Position numbers and translations under genes: made by a program. A stretch of DNA of 8,454 nucleotides from NCBI GenBank assembly GCA_045532035.1, contig JAZSFD010000141.1, positions 1 to 8,454 on the forward strand. The letters run 5' to 3'. The DNA is from UMGS1052 sp045532035. GTDB lineage: Bacteria; Bacillota; Clostridia; Oscillospirales; CAG-382. Of the stretch, positions 1 to 5,953 are shown one piece after another. The notes under the pieces were generated by a model, which searched no databases, had not been told where the DNA came from, and saw only the letters and a list, made by a program, of their open reading frames with translations. Every line of letters begins with the position of its first letter. Position 1 is the stretch's first letter.

Positions 1-29
1 TATTTTTTTCAAAAAAATCAAAAAAAGAC

Positions 30-58
30 TTGACAAACGATTGACCTTCTGTTATAAT
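30..58 (+). promoter_or_regulatory. Consensus sigma-A promoter of the tRNA operon
   Basis: A perfect -35 box TTGACA (30-35) and a perfect -10 box TATAAT (53-58) are separated by the ideal 17 bases. Bases 1-29 upstream are runs of T and A that could act as an UP element. Transcription should start near base 65, about 27 bases before tRNA-Thr. A full-consensus promoter is usual for stable RNA genes in Firmicutes. Confidence 0.93.
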
Positions 59-91
59 AGCATATGTTCCGAGTGAACGCGACAAAAATGT

Positions 92-166
92 GCTGGTGTG
101 GCTCAATGGCAGAGCAGCTGATTTGTAATCAGCAGGTTGGGGGTTCGACTCCCTTCACCAGCTCCA
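92..166 (+). tRNA. tRNA-Thr (anticodon TGT)
   Basis: A full cloverleaf can be drawn. The acceptor arms GCTGGTG (92-98) and CACCAGC (156-162) pair over 7 bases. The anticodon stem GCTGA/TCAGC encloses the loop TTTGTAA, which places anticodon TGT at 124-126. The T arm is GGGGG-TTCGACT-CCCTT with two G-U pairs. The discriminator base is T163 and CCA is encoded at 164-166. The UGU anticodon reads ACA and, by wobble, other threonine codons. It is the first gene of a two-tRNA transcript. I am very sure of the identity. Confidence 0.97.
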
Positions 167-168
167 GG

Positions 169-188
169 TTCTCGGCAGCAGTCGAGAA
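169..188 (+). other. Spacer hairpin between the two tRNAs
   Basis: TTCTCG (169-174) pairs perfectly with CGAGAA (183-188) around an 8-base loop, in the 28-base spacer between the tRNAs. A short stem like this may separate the two cloverleaves during folding or mark a site for RNA processing. It lacks a long U-tract directly after the stem, so it is unlikely to be a terminator. The role is inference. Confidence 0.5.
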
Positions 189-194
189 TGTTTT

Positions 195-279
195 GGGGGA
201 ATTCCCGAGCGGCCAAAGGGGGCAGACTGTAAATCTGTTGTCACTGACTTCGGTGGTCCGAATCCACCTTCCCCCACCA
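195..279 (+). tRNA. tRNA-Tyr (anticodon GTA)
   Basis: The acceptor arms GGGGGAA (195-201) and TTCCCCC (269-275) pair over 7 bases. The anticodon loop CTGTAAA places GTA at 229-231. The long variable region at about 239-251 makes this a class II tRNA, as expected for bacterial tRNA-Tyr. The T arm GGTGG-TCCGAAT-CCACC (252-268) is perfect. The discriminator is A276, and CCA is encoded at 277-279. It is co-transcribed with tRNA-Thr. Confidence 0.97.
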
Positions 280-287
280 GAAAATAG

Positions 288-314
288 GACAAGGTAAACT
301 TGTCGGATTTTTTT
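288..314 (+). terminator. Rho-independent terminator of the tRNA operon
   Basis: GACAAG (288-293) pairs with CTTGTC (299-304) around the loop GTAAA. A run of seven T (308-314) follows after GGA. It lies 8 bases after the CCA end of tRNA-Tyr and is in the right place to end the tRNA transcript. Confidence 0.8.
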
Positions 315-320
315 ATCCAT

Positions 321-341
321 TGATAAAGCACTTGTTTATCA
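321..341. repeat. Short inverted repeat in the gap between operons
   Basis: TGATAAA (321-327) is a perfect inverted repeat with TTTATCA (335-341), with a 7-base spacer. It has no U-tract and no nearby promoter, so it is neither an obvious terminator nor a clear operator. Apart from this and the two flanking terminators I see nothing in the 280-439 gap. Confidence 0.35.
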
Positions 342-394
342 TCAGTCGTCAGGCTGCATCTTATCACACCGGAGGAATAACAGACACATATACA

Positions 395-428
395 AAAACA
401 CGGAAAGCCTGCGCTTTCCGTGTTTTTT
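395..428 (-). terminator. Terminator after the leaderless beta-helix gene (works on both strands)
   Basis: AAAACACGGAAAGC (395-408) pairs over 14 bases with GCTTTCCGTGTTTT (413-426) around a 4-base loop. On the minus strand the stem's A-run becomes the U-tract ending the transcript of the gene whose stop codon is at 440-442. The T-run at 423-428 makes it usable on the plus strand too, so it also insulates the locus from read-through out of the tRNA operon. Confidence 0.88.
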
Positions 429-439
429 GATAATTATTC

Positions 440-1876
440 TTAATTCTCATAAAAGAATCGGGCGTTTTCCTCGCGGCAGACCTCAAGGATCTTGCTTGCC
501 GCATCGTCAAATCGGAACATAGTGCCGAAATAATCTCCCAGATTTCCGCTTCGGGGTTGGATATATGTATTATTGAAGCTTTTGATCTTTTTGTCGCCCT
601 CCCTCACAAAACGGACGATACCACCTGCACATCTGTCGAAGATGTTGCTGTGCGCGGTGAAATTTGTCGTTTCCTCGGGCAGTCCGAAGCTGTTGAAGAG
701 CGCCGCTCCGTCCTGACGGCCGATGCTTCCCCAGCCAAAGCCTCCGCGCCTCAGGATGTTGTGATGGATGTTCGTGTTGCTGACCGTGCGTTTTGTTCCC
801 TCTTTCGGGATGTTATAAAACTCTATCGACCAGTGGCAGAGCTCACACAGATTTCCGACATATTCGACATCGTTCATGTCGTAATCGTGATCGCCTGCCG
901 AGCATTGATGGGTGATGGCAGTGTCATAGATCTGATATATCCAATTTCCGTTGATATAAAATCCGTTGCAGGCACAGGTCTCAACTGCGTTACCGTAACC
1001 CGACACTCTGGCTCCTGCATGTCCGTCAAGGATAGAGCCGCCGAGATAGGCGAAGATGCAGTTCTGCACAGTCACATTTTCACGGGTATGAAGCTCTGCA
1101 ATGGCATGACAGCCGACAAATTTCAGGCACAGATTGTCAAAGACAAGATCTCTTTTCGCGTTTGCCGACGGGGTAACAAGGCAATAAAACTCCCCAAGCT
1201 CGATGGAATCATAAATCTCACCCGGGTTGCCCTTGTCGCAGTAAAGATAGGTGATGGCTTCATCAAGGTGACCGTAGAAGTCAAATTCCTTGTTCAGCTG
1301 CCAGGGGCCTTCATAACCGTCAAGTCCCACAACATGACGATAACACATGATCTCGTCATATTTTCCGATGACATCCGAATGGTTGATGGCGATCATGCCG
1401 ACATTTCTTGTACACTCGGTGGTGTACCACACATTTTCATATTCGCTCTTCTGCCAGAGAGACGGATGCGCATAATTCCTTCTCGAACCATAAAAACGGG
1501 GCTTCATGCCGACTCCGTACGCCGAATAGGTGATGCCGCTGTGGGGCACACGGATGACACCGCGCCAGAGACCGCCGCGCTCAAAGAGAATGTTGCAGTT
1601 TTCGCAGACCGATTCGGGGTCATTTATCTTGTCAAGGGTCTTCCATGCGGTTTCGGGCGAAAGACCATCGTTTGAGTCATCACCGGAATTTGATACATAG
1701 AAGGTTTTCTTGCTCTTGTCATAAACACTTTCTGAGGTGATGATGTCGCGCTTCATTTTTTCGGCGATTTCGTCAATCCCGTTTTCATATTCGGCATAGG
1801 TGGTGATATTGCAGGCGTTGAGATCATCAATGGCGCCCACTGCAAGTCGTGCGGTGATCGGAAGATTTCTTTTCAT
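440..1876 (-). CDS. Right-handed parallel beta-helix protein without signal peptide, Cys-rich paralog of the upstream gene
   Basis: This 478-residue protein has the entry motif common to many secreted beta-helix proteins, YVSNSGDDSNDG followed by SPETAWKTL (residues 60-81). ILFERGGLWRG comes next (96-106), then Asn- and Gly-rich repeats to about residue 445. The domain is homologous to the C-terminal part of the 1934-5197 product, with roughly half of residues shared by eye. Shared polar residues include E299, D318, H323, Q324, E345, H348, E352 and R387. The start is well placed: AAGGAGA at 1884-1890 lies 7 bases before the ATG. The N-terminus (MKRNLPITARLAVGAIDD) has no hydrophobic core, so no signal peptide is seen. 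It contains 17 Cys, against 7 in the matching region of the paralog. It is probably a carbohydrate-active or carbohydrate-binding protein acting in the cytoplasm, but substrate and activity are unknown. The fold call is firm; the function is not. Confidence 0.87.
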   Translation of the reverse strand: MKRNLPITARLAVGAIDDLNACNITTYAEYENGIDEIAEKMKRDIITSESVYDKSKKTFYVSNSGDDSNDGLSPETAWKTLDKINDPESVCENCNILFERGGLWRGVIRVPHSGITYSAYGVGMKPRFYGSRRNYAHPSLWQKSEYENVWYTTECTRNVGMIAINHSDVIGKYDEIMCYRHVVGLDGYEGPWQLNKEFDFYGHLDEAITYLYCDKGNPGEIYDSIELGEFYCLVTPSANAKRDLVFDNLCLKFVGCHAIAELHTRENVTVQNCIFAYLGGSILDGHAGARVSGYGNAVETCACNGFYINGNWIYQIYDTAITHQCSAGDHDYDMNDVEYVGNLCELCHWSIEFYNIPKEGTKRTVSNTNIHHNILRRGGFGWGSIGRQDGAALFNSFGLPEETTNFTAHSNIFDRCAGGIVRFVREGDKKIKSFNNTYIQPRSGNLGDYFGTMFRFDDAASKILEVCREENARFFYEN

Positions 1877-1890
1877 ATTTGTTTCTCCTT

Positions 1891-1926
1891 AAAAAAACGG
1901 CGGAGACGGTTCTTTCCGCTCCGCCG
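1891..1926 (-). terminator. Strong intergenic terminator or attenuator between the two beta-helix genes
   Basis: CTCCGCCG (1919-1926) pairs perfectly with CGGCGGAG (1898-1905). A further CGG/CCG pairing (1907-1909 with 1916-1918) extends the stem past one bulged base, and a 6-base loop closes it. On the minus-strand RNA it is followed by seven U (1891-1897). It starts 8 bases after the stop codon of the SLH gene. Its U-tract directly abuts the ribosome binding site of the next gene, leaving no room for a promoter between them. Confidence 0.85.
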
Positions 1927-1933
1927 AAGCTTT

Positions 1934-4900
1934 TTACTTTGTAGGGGCTTTTATGTTGTTTACAACGGCGGTGTCGTTGTTGAGAATGACAATGGGAAGA
2001 TCTTCAACAGTGTGCTCGGCTATCTTCTTTGCCACATTTTTGTCGGCGGTATAATATCCCGAATGGAAACCGCCAAGCGTTCCGCCCTCATTCTGGACAA
2101 GAATGTTCTGATCGAGGGTGAGATATTTGTCGCCGGGGCTTGAGATCATCATCACTCTGCCCTGCGAGCGGTCGATGATGTTGCGCTTTGCGATGAAGTT
2201 TGAGGTGTTTTCGGTGATGCCCGCCGAACAGAATGCGGTGGCTCCTCCGTGTCTTCCTCGGCTTCCCCAGCCGTAAGCGGTCATGCGGACGATATTGTTG
2301 TACATCTGGATATTGTCAACGATGCGTGTTGAGCCGTCGGTGGAATCGTGGTTGTAGTATTCAATGCCCCAGTGGCAGTATTCAATTACATTTCCGATGT
2401 ATTCGACATTCTTTTGAATACATTCGCCGGTGGTGGGAGTGTATTGGTGGGTCACACCTGTGTCGTAGATCTGATACATCCAGTTGTTGTAAGCATACCA
2501 GCCGTCGCATCCGCCGTAGCTTTCAAAGGCATTGCCGTAACGGGTATCTCCGGAAAGAATTGAACCGCCGGCGTATGCAAAAATGCTGTTTTTGCAGGTG
2601 ATGTTCTTTCTGTTACCCGTGCCGATAACATGACCGCCGTGGTATCTGAAGTGAAGATTGTCGATAACAATGTCATTGCCGGCGATGGCAACAAGACCGC
2701 CATTCGAACCTATCTCAATGGAGTCGAAGCGTTCACCGGGATTTGTCTTTGAATAAACGTAAAGTCTGCCGAAATAATGGAAGAACTGGAGATCCGCAGA
2801 AAGTGCCTCGGGAGTTTTGACTGTGGAATTCACATACTTTGTGCCGGTAATCTCATTATAATTACCCATTTTGTAATCGGAATTGAACACGATAACACCG
2901 ACATCCTGAGAAAACATATCGGTGCACTGCCATACATTTTCATACTCTGTGACTTTCCAAAGCTCAGGGGCGGCATAGTTCTTGAGAGAACCGTAGAATC
3001 TCGGCTTTTCGCCCTCACCGTATGCCGAATAGGTGACACCCGAAACTGCATTGAATCTGCCTCTGAAAACAGCTCCGCGTTCAAAAAGAACACCATCGCC
3101 TGACTTGAGGACAGAATCGCCTGTCTTGGAGAGTGATTTCCATGCAGTCTCAGGTGATTTGCCATCGTTCGAGTCATCACCGTTGGGAGAAATGTAATAT
3201 TTTGTGCCTGTGATTGTACAATAGTCTGATTCGCTGTAAACTATATTGTTGATCTGCCAGTCGGAAACAAGATCGATTCCGCTGATGGTGGCGAAATCAT
3301 TTCCCTGTTTTGCAACATCATAAAGATGAATTATCTGCTCATCAAGAGTGACATTGCCTTCAAGCAGCTTAAAGTTGCCGCGGGTAACATCGCCGTCGAT
3401 CTTCCAGAGCTCAGATCCGTCAACAGTTGCGGGATTTGCCGCCATAAGTATCTGCTCCTGTGCCCAGTGACCGACAGCATCCGAAAATACTGTGCCGCCG
3501 GCATTGCCCGTGGCTTTTCTTGAAAGCATACGGTTGATAATGGTGACGACCTCGGCGCGGGTTATGTTGTTATCAGGCTTAAAGGTGCCGTCTTCATAAC
3601 CGCCGATAATGCCGAGATATCCTATCTCGCCGATGGATTTTGAATAAGGATGCGAGGAGGGAACATCCGAAAATTTCTTTTCGCCGAAATCTCTGGGGTT
3701 CATGAGTCGGATGACATTTCTTGCAATCTCAACAAACTCGCCGCGGGTGATCTTGGCGTTTGGATCGATGGAGGTGCCTGCGTTTTTGGTGACTGTGTCA
3801 AGATATCCGAGGTTTTTAAAAAGACCAACATAAGGCTCAAACCACGAACCTGCGGAAACATCTTCATAGGAAGATGTAAGTTTACCCTTGATGATGGCTT
3901 CATCGACCACAAGACGGCAGAGCATTGTGATGGCTTCTACTCTTGAAAGATTGTTCTGGGGCAGGAAGGTTCCGTCCTCATAGCCCGAAACATATTTTAC
4001 GTATTCGTTAAGCTCAAGCTTGATGCCCGAAAGGATTTCAACCTCCGATCTGCCCTCTGCAACCGTGAAAATTCCGCCCGCGGGAGTGACGATCGTTCCG
4101 TTTACATTGATTTCCTGTGCGGGACAGCCGACCTCGTCATAAAAACCAAATCCGACAAGAGAAGTTCCGTCGAAAACAGGTTTTGCGATACCGCCCTTGC
4201 ACTTGATGTAATAATCATATTCTGCGTCGGCGGTAAATGTAAGCTCGTCGTTTGAAATATAAATGATCTTTCCTGTGACAGAGTTGTTCTTGGGAGCCCC
4301 AACCTTTGAAGCAAAGGTGTCCTGAATTGTGACAACCGCGTTTCCGTTGACAGGGGCATATACTGTTTCACTTCCTGCCGAGACACTTGTAAAAGTACCG
4401 CCCGTGATATCAACAAAAACATTGCCGTTGACTGTACCTGTTGCCGAGCCTGCCACGACTGCGGTTTCAAACATACCATCAGAGATCTTCACACGGACAT
4501 CTCCGTTGATGACAGAAGGAGTCTCGCTTGCACCGCCCGAGTATACAGTGTCATAATTGCCACCGTTAATGGTGATGAGAGTGTTACCGTCAACAGAAGC
4601 GCCGTCAGCGCTTATTGTCGCATATCTGCCCTCACTCAGAGTAACCGAAGAACCTCCTGCGCTTACCGAAAGAGCGGCAAGATATGTTCTGACACCTGTT
4701 TTGTAATCGGAGATGTAATAATGGGTATCAAAGCCCGATGTTGTCGAGAAGCTGTGACCGTTCGTGTTGATGACAAAGCCCTCCGGAGCTTCCATGGTCA
4801 GAAAATCAAGGACAAGATCTCCCTTGAGATCAAGGCTTGTCTTTTCGGCGGGGAACTTTAGACAGTTGGCAGTGTTTTTTGTTCCCACACCGATGACCGA

Positions 4901-5197
4901 AATCGGAGCTCTGCCCTCGATATCCGAGAAATCAGCCATGTTTATATTACCTGATATGACAATATTTCCGCCCTGCGCGCCGATGGCAACAAAAGCTTCG
5001 TTAAAGGTCTTGTAGGCGGTGTATGCCTTGCCTTCATAATTCATTCTGCCAAACGCCGCAACAAACGCCGTACGCTGACCGCCGACAATATTTATCTGCG
5101 GATCTGCGGCAAAAACGACAGGTACCAGCGACACAAGCATAAGCGTCGATATAACCAGCGCCAGCACACGAGAGAGAATTCTTCTTTTGTTTTTCAT
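1934..5197 (-). CDS. Secreted SLH-domain surface protein with C-terminal right-handed beta-helix domain
   Basis: Start chosen at 5197 (MKNKRRILSRV): GGAGGTG (5200-5206) precedes it, and the longer reading from 5254 would begin inside the -10 box. The product has 1087 residues. Residues 1-31 form a signal peptide, with cleavage near VFA-A. Residues about 35-385 are a beta-rich region with repeats of the type VNGNVFVDITGGTF. Residues about 392-561 hold three SLH repeats, shown by SGYEDGTFLP, ITRGE, FSDV, GGYEDGTFKP and ITRAE, and a fourth partial one follows to about 613. SLH domains bind pyruvylated secondary wall polymers, so the protein is probably held on the cell wall. Residues about 662-1061 are a beta-helix domain entered by YYISPNGDDSNDG. 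Shared polar residues here are E892, D912, H917, Q918, E939, H942, E946 and R982. A role in polysaccharide binding or cleavage is inferred; no known lyase or hydrolase family can be named from the motifs seen. Confidence 0.9.
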   Translation of the reverse strand: MKNKRRILSRVLALVISTLMLVSLVPVVFAADPQINIVGGQRTAFVAAFGRMNYEGKAYTAYKTFNEAFVAIGAQGGNIVISGNINMADFSDIEGRAPISVIGVGTKNTANCLKFPAEKTSLDLKGDLVLDFLTMEAPEGFVINTNGHSFSTTSGFDTHYYISDYKTGVRTYLAALSVSAGGSSVTLSEGRYATISADGASVDGNTLITINGGNYDTVYSGGASETPSVINGDVRVKISDGMFETAVVAGSATGTVNGNVFVDITGGTFTSVSAGSETVYAPVNGNAVVTIQDTFASKVGAPKNNSVTGKIIYISNDELTFTADAEYDYYIKCKGGIAKPVFDGTSLVGFGFYDEVGCPAQEINVNGTIVTPAGGIFTVAEGRSEVEILSGIKLELNEYVKYVSGYEDGTFLPQNNLSRVEAITMLCRLVVDEAIIKGKLTSSYEDVSAGSWFEPYVGLFKNLGYLDTVTKNAGTSIDPNAKITRGEFVEIARNVIRLMNPRDFGEKKFSDVPSSHPYSKSIGEIGYLGIIGGYEDGTFKPDNNITRAEVVTIINRMLSRKATGNAGGTVFSDAVGHWAQEQILMAANPATVDGSELWKIDGDVTRGNFKLLEGNVTLDEQIIHLYDVAKQGNDFATISGIDLVSDWQINNIVYSESDYCTITGTKYYISPNGDDSNDGKSPETAWKSLSKTGDSVLKSGDGVLFERGAVFRGRFNAVSGVTYSAYGEGEKPRFYGSLKNYAAPELWKVTEYENVWQCTDMFSQDVGVIVFNSDYKMGNYNEITGTKYVNSTVKTPEALSADLQFFHYFGRLYVYSKTNPGERFDSIEIGSNGGLVAIAGNDIVIDNLHFRYHGGHVIGTGNRKNITCKNSIFAYAGGSILSGDTRYGNAFESYGGCDGWYAYNNWMYQIYDTGVTHQYTPTTGECIQKNVEYIGNVIEYCHWGIEYYNHDSTDGSTRIVDNIQMYNNIVRMTAYGWGSRGRHGGATAFCSAGITENTSNFIAKRNIIDRSQGRVMMISSPGDKYLTLDQNILVQNEGGTLGGFHSGYYTADKNVAKKIAEHTVEDLPIVILNNDTAVVNNIKAPTK
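4295..4594 (-). repeat. Four imperfect beta-strand repeats in the SLH protein N-terminal region
   Basis: Within the SLH protein four units recur about every 27 residues: VDGNTLITINGGNYDTVYSG (from residue 202), INGDVRVKISDGMFETAVVA (from 230), VNGNVFVDITGGTFTSVSAG (from 256) and a shorter VNGNAVVTIQDTFASKVGA (from 283). The pattern (V/I)(N/D)G(N/D) - alternating hydrophobic strand - GG.(F/Y) suggests stacked beta coils, perhaps a solenoid that acts as a stalk or binding surface. It is described here as a protein-level repeat; the DNA copies have diverged. Confidence 0.7.
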
Positions 5198-5252
5198 TTC
5201 ACCTCCATTGCCGTGGGATTCGTATACTGATAATACTACGGCATGATAGTTC

Positions 5253-5282
5253 ATTTTAGCATATAAAAACGCTCTTTGGGAA
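5253..5282 (-). promoter_or_regulatory. Promoter of the SLH/beta-helix gene
   Basis: Read on the minus strand, -10 TAAAAT (5253-5258) is preceded by TGC, giving an extended -10. An 18-base spacer separates it from a weak -35 box TTCCCA (5277-5282, 4 of 6). Transcription would start near 5246, leaving a leader of about 49 bases before the ATG at 5197. The weak -35 and extended -10 suggest a regulated promoter. A CRE-like sequence lies in the spacer. Confidence 0.6.
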
Positions 5283-5361
5283 GTGTTTTTGTGTAATTTA
5301 ATTCATTTTGTAACATCTCACAAATCAAATACCGTTTTTTGTGCATTTTGTCTTTTCCGTA

Positions 5362-5390
5362 TTGACTTTCGTAATTGCCTGTGCTACAAT
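5362..5390 (+). promoter_or_regulatory. Promoter of the GNAT acetyltransferase gene
   Basis: TTGACT (5362-5367) and TACAAT (5385-5390) are separated by exactly 17 bases, and TGC before the -10 gives an extended -10 element. Transcription should begin near 5397, about 29 bases before the ATG at 5426. Together with the minus-strand promoter at 5253-5282 it forms a divergent promoter region. Confidence 0.85.
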
Positions 5391-5425
5391 ATGTGAAGCA
5401 AAAATACAAGTTTGAGAGAGGTCAA

Positions 5426-5914
5426 ATGATAAGAAAAGCAAAAAAAGAAGATCTGCCGCGTCTGCTTGAAATTTATGACATCGCCCGCGCTTTCATGAGG
5501 GCAAACGGAAACATGACACAGTGGAACGCGCAGTATCCCGGCATGGACGATCTTCCTTATGATATAGAAAACGGAAATCTTTATGTGGCACAGAACGATG
5601 ACGGCAGGATATACGGTTGCTTTGCTATGATCGCAGGGGAAGATCCGACCTATGGCGTTATCGATGACGGAAATTGGTTGTCCGATACGCCGTATGCCGC
5701 TTTGCACAAGGTGGCAAGCGACGGCACGACACGGGGGTTTTTCACAAAATGTGTCGAGTTTGCGCGTGGTTTTCACAAGCATCTTCGGGTGGATACCCAC
5801 AAGGACAACCTACCCATGCAAAAGGCAATCTTAAAAAACGGATTTTCCTTCCGCGGAATCATCTATCTTGCCAACGGCGATCCGCGGCGAGCCTATGAAT
5901 GGGAAGAAAAATAA
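5426..5914 (+). CDS. GNAT family N-acetyltransferase
   Basis: The 162-residue product matches the GNAT fold, whose members move an acetyl group from acetyl-CoA to an amine. It opens with MIRKAKKEDLPRLLEIY, the usual first strand and helix. The central strands are NLYVAQNDDGRIYGCFAMI (residues 51-69). The C-terminal half has HKVASDG (94-100) and RVDTHKDNLPMQKAILKNGF (121-140), the typical last strand and helix. The acetyl-CoA loop is degenerate (SDGTTRGFF, 98-106) compared with the classic Q/RxxGxG/A, as in a common gut Firmicutes subfamily. The start at 5426 is favoured because AGAGAGGT sits just before it; the longer TTG reading from 5375 begins inside the promoter. It is a single-gene unit between its own promoter and terminator. 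The acceptor substrate cannot be predicted, and nothing links it to its neighbours. Confidence 0.88.
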   Translation: MIRKAKKEDLPRLLEIYDIARAFMRANGNMTQWNAQYPGMDDLPYDIENGNLYVAQNDDGRIYGCFAMIAGEDPTYGVIDDGNWLSDTPYAALHKVASDGTTRGFFTKCVEFARGFHKHLRVDTHKDNLPMQKAILKNGFSFRGIIYLANGDPRRAYEWEEK

Positions 5915-5920
5915 GTAATC

Positions 5921-5950
5921 AAAAAAAGCGAGTCTGCCGACTCGCTTTTT
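5921..5950. terminator. Bidirectional terminator between the GNAT gene and nfnB
   Basis: GCGAGTC (5928-5934) pairs perfectly with GACTCGC (5939-5945) around the loop TGCC. Seven A precede (5921-5927) and five T follow (5946-5950), so it gives a U-tract on both strands. It ends the GNAT transcript 6 bases after its stop and the converging nfn transcript 3 bases after the nfnB stop. Confidence 0.9.
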
Positions 5951-5953
5951 GTG

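Noticed and set aside
5..19. The 15-mer TTTTTCAAAAAAATC near the left end reappears inverted at 8327-8341 near the right end, suggesting terminal inverted repeats.
   Set aside because: Both copies are low-complexity A/T runs in promoter-upstream DNA, and the match stops after 15 bases, so chance similarity is the better reading.
64..367. Short open reading frames over the tRNA genes on both strands.
   Set aside because: They translate the two tRNAs and the terminator. The cloverleaves explain the sequence fully.
371..390. Ribosome-binding-like GGAGGAATAAC on the plus strand.
   Set aside because: No start codon and open frame follow; the sequence runs straight into the terminator at 395-428.
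557..1675. Long plus-strand open reading frame (372 codons) opposite the leaderless beta-helix gene.
   Set aside because: It lies fully antisense to a gene with clear homology, a ribosome binding site and a terminator. Its translation has no recognisable domain, and a long antisense frame is expected from the codon bias of the real gene.
1937..1970. Possible minus-strand promoter at the end of the SLH gene (TTGTAA, 16 bases, TACAAA).
   Set aside because: Both boxes match only 4 of 6. A transcript from it would begin at the base of the terminator hairpin. It is too weak to claim.
5283..5361. TTTTGTG and CACAAA motifs in the divergent region considered as a paired operator.
   Set aside because: The copies are unevenly spaced, flanked by A/T-rich sequence and not positioned symmetrically over either promoter.
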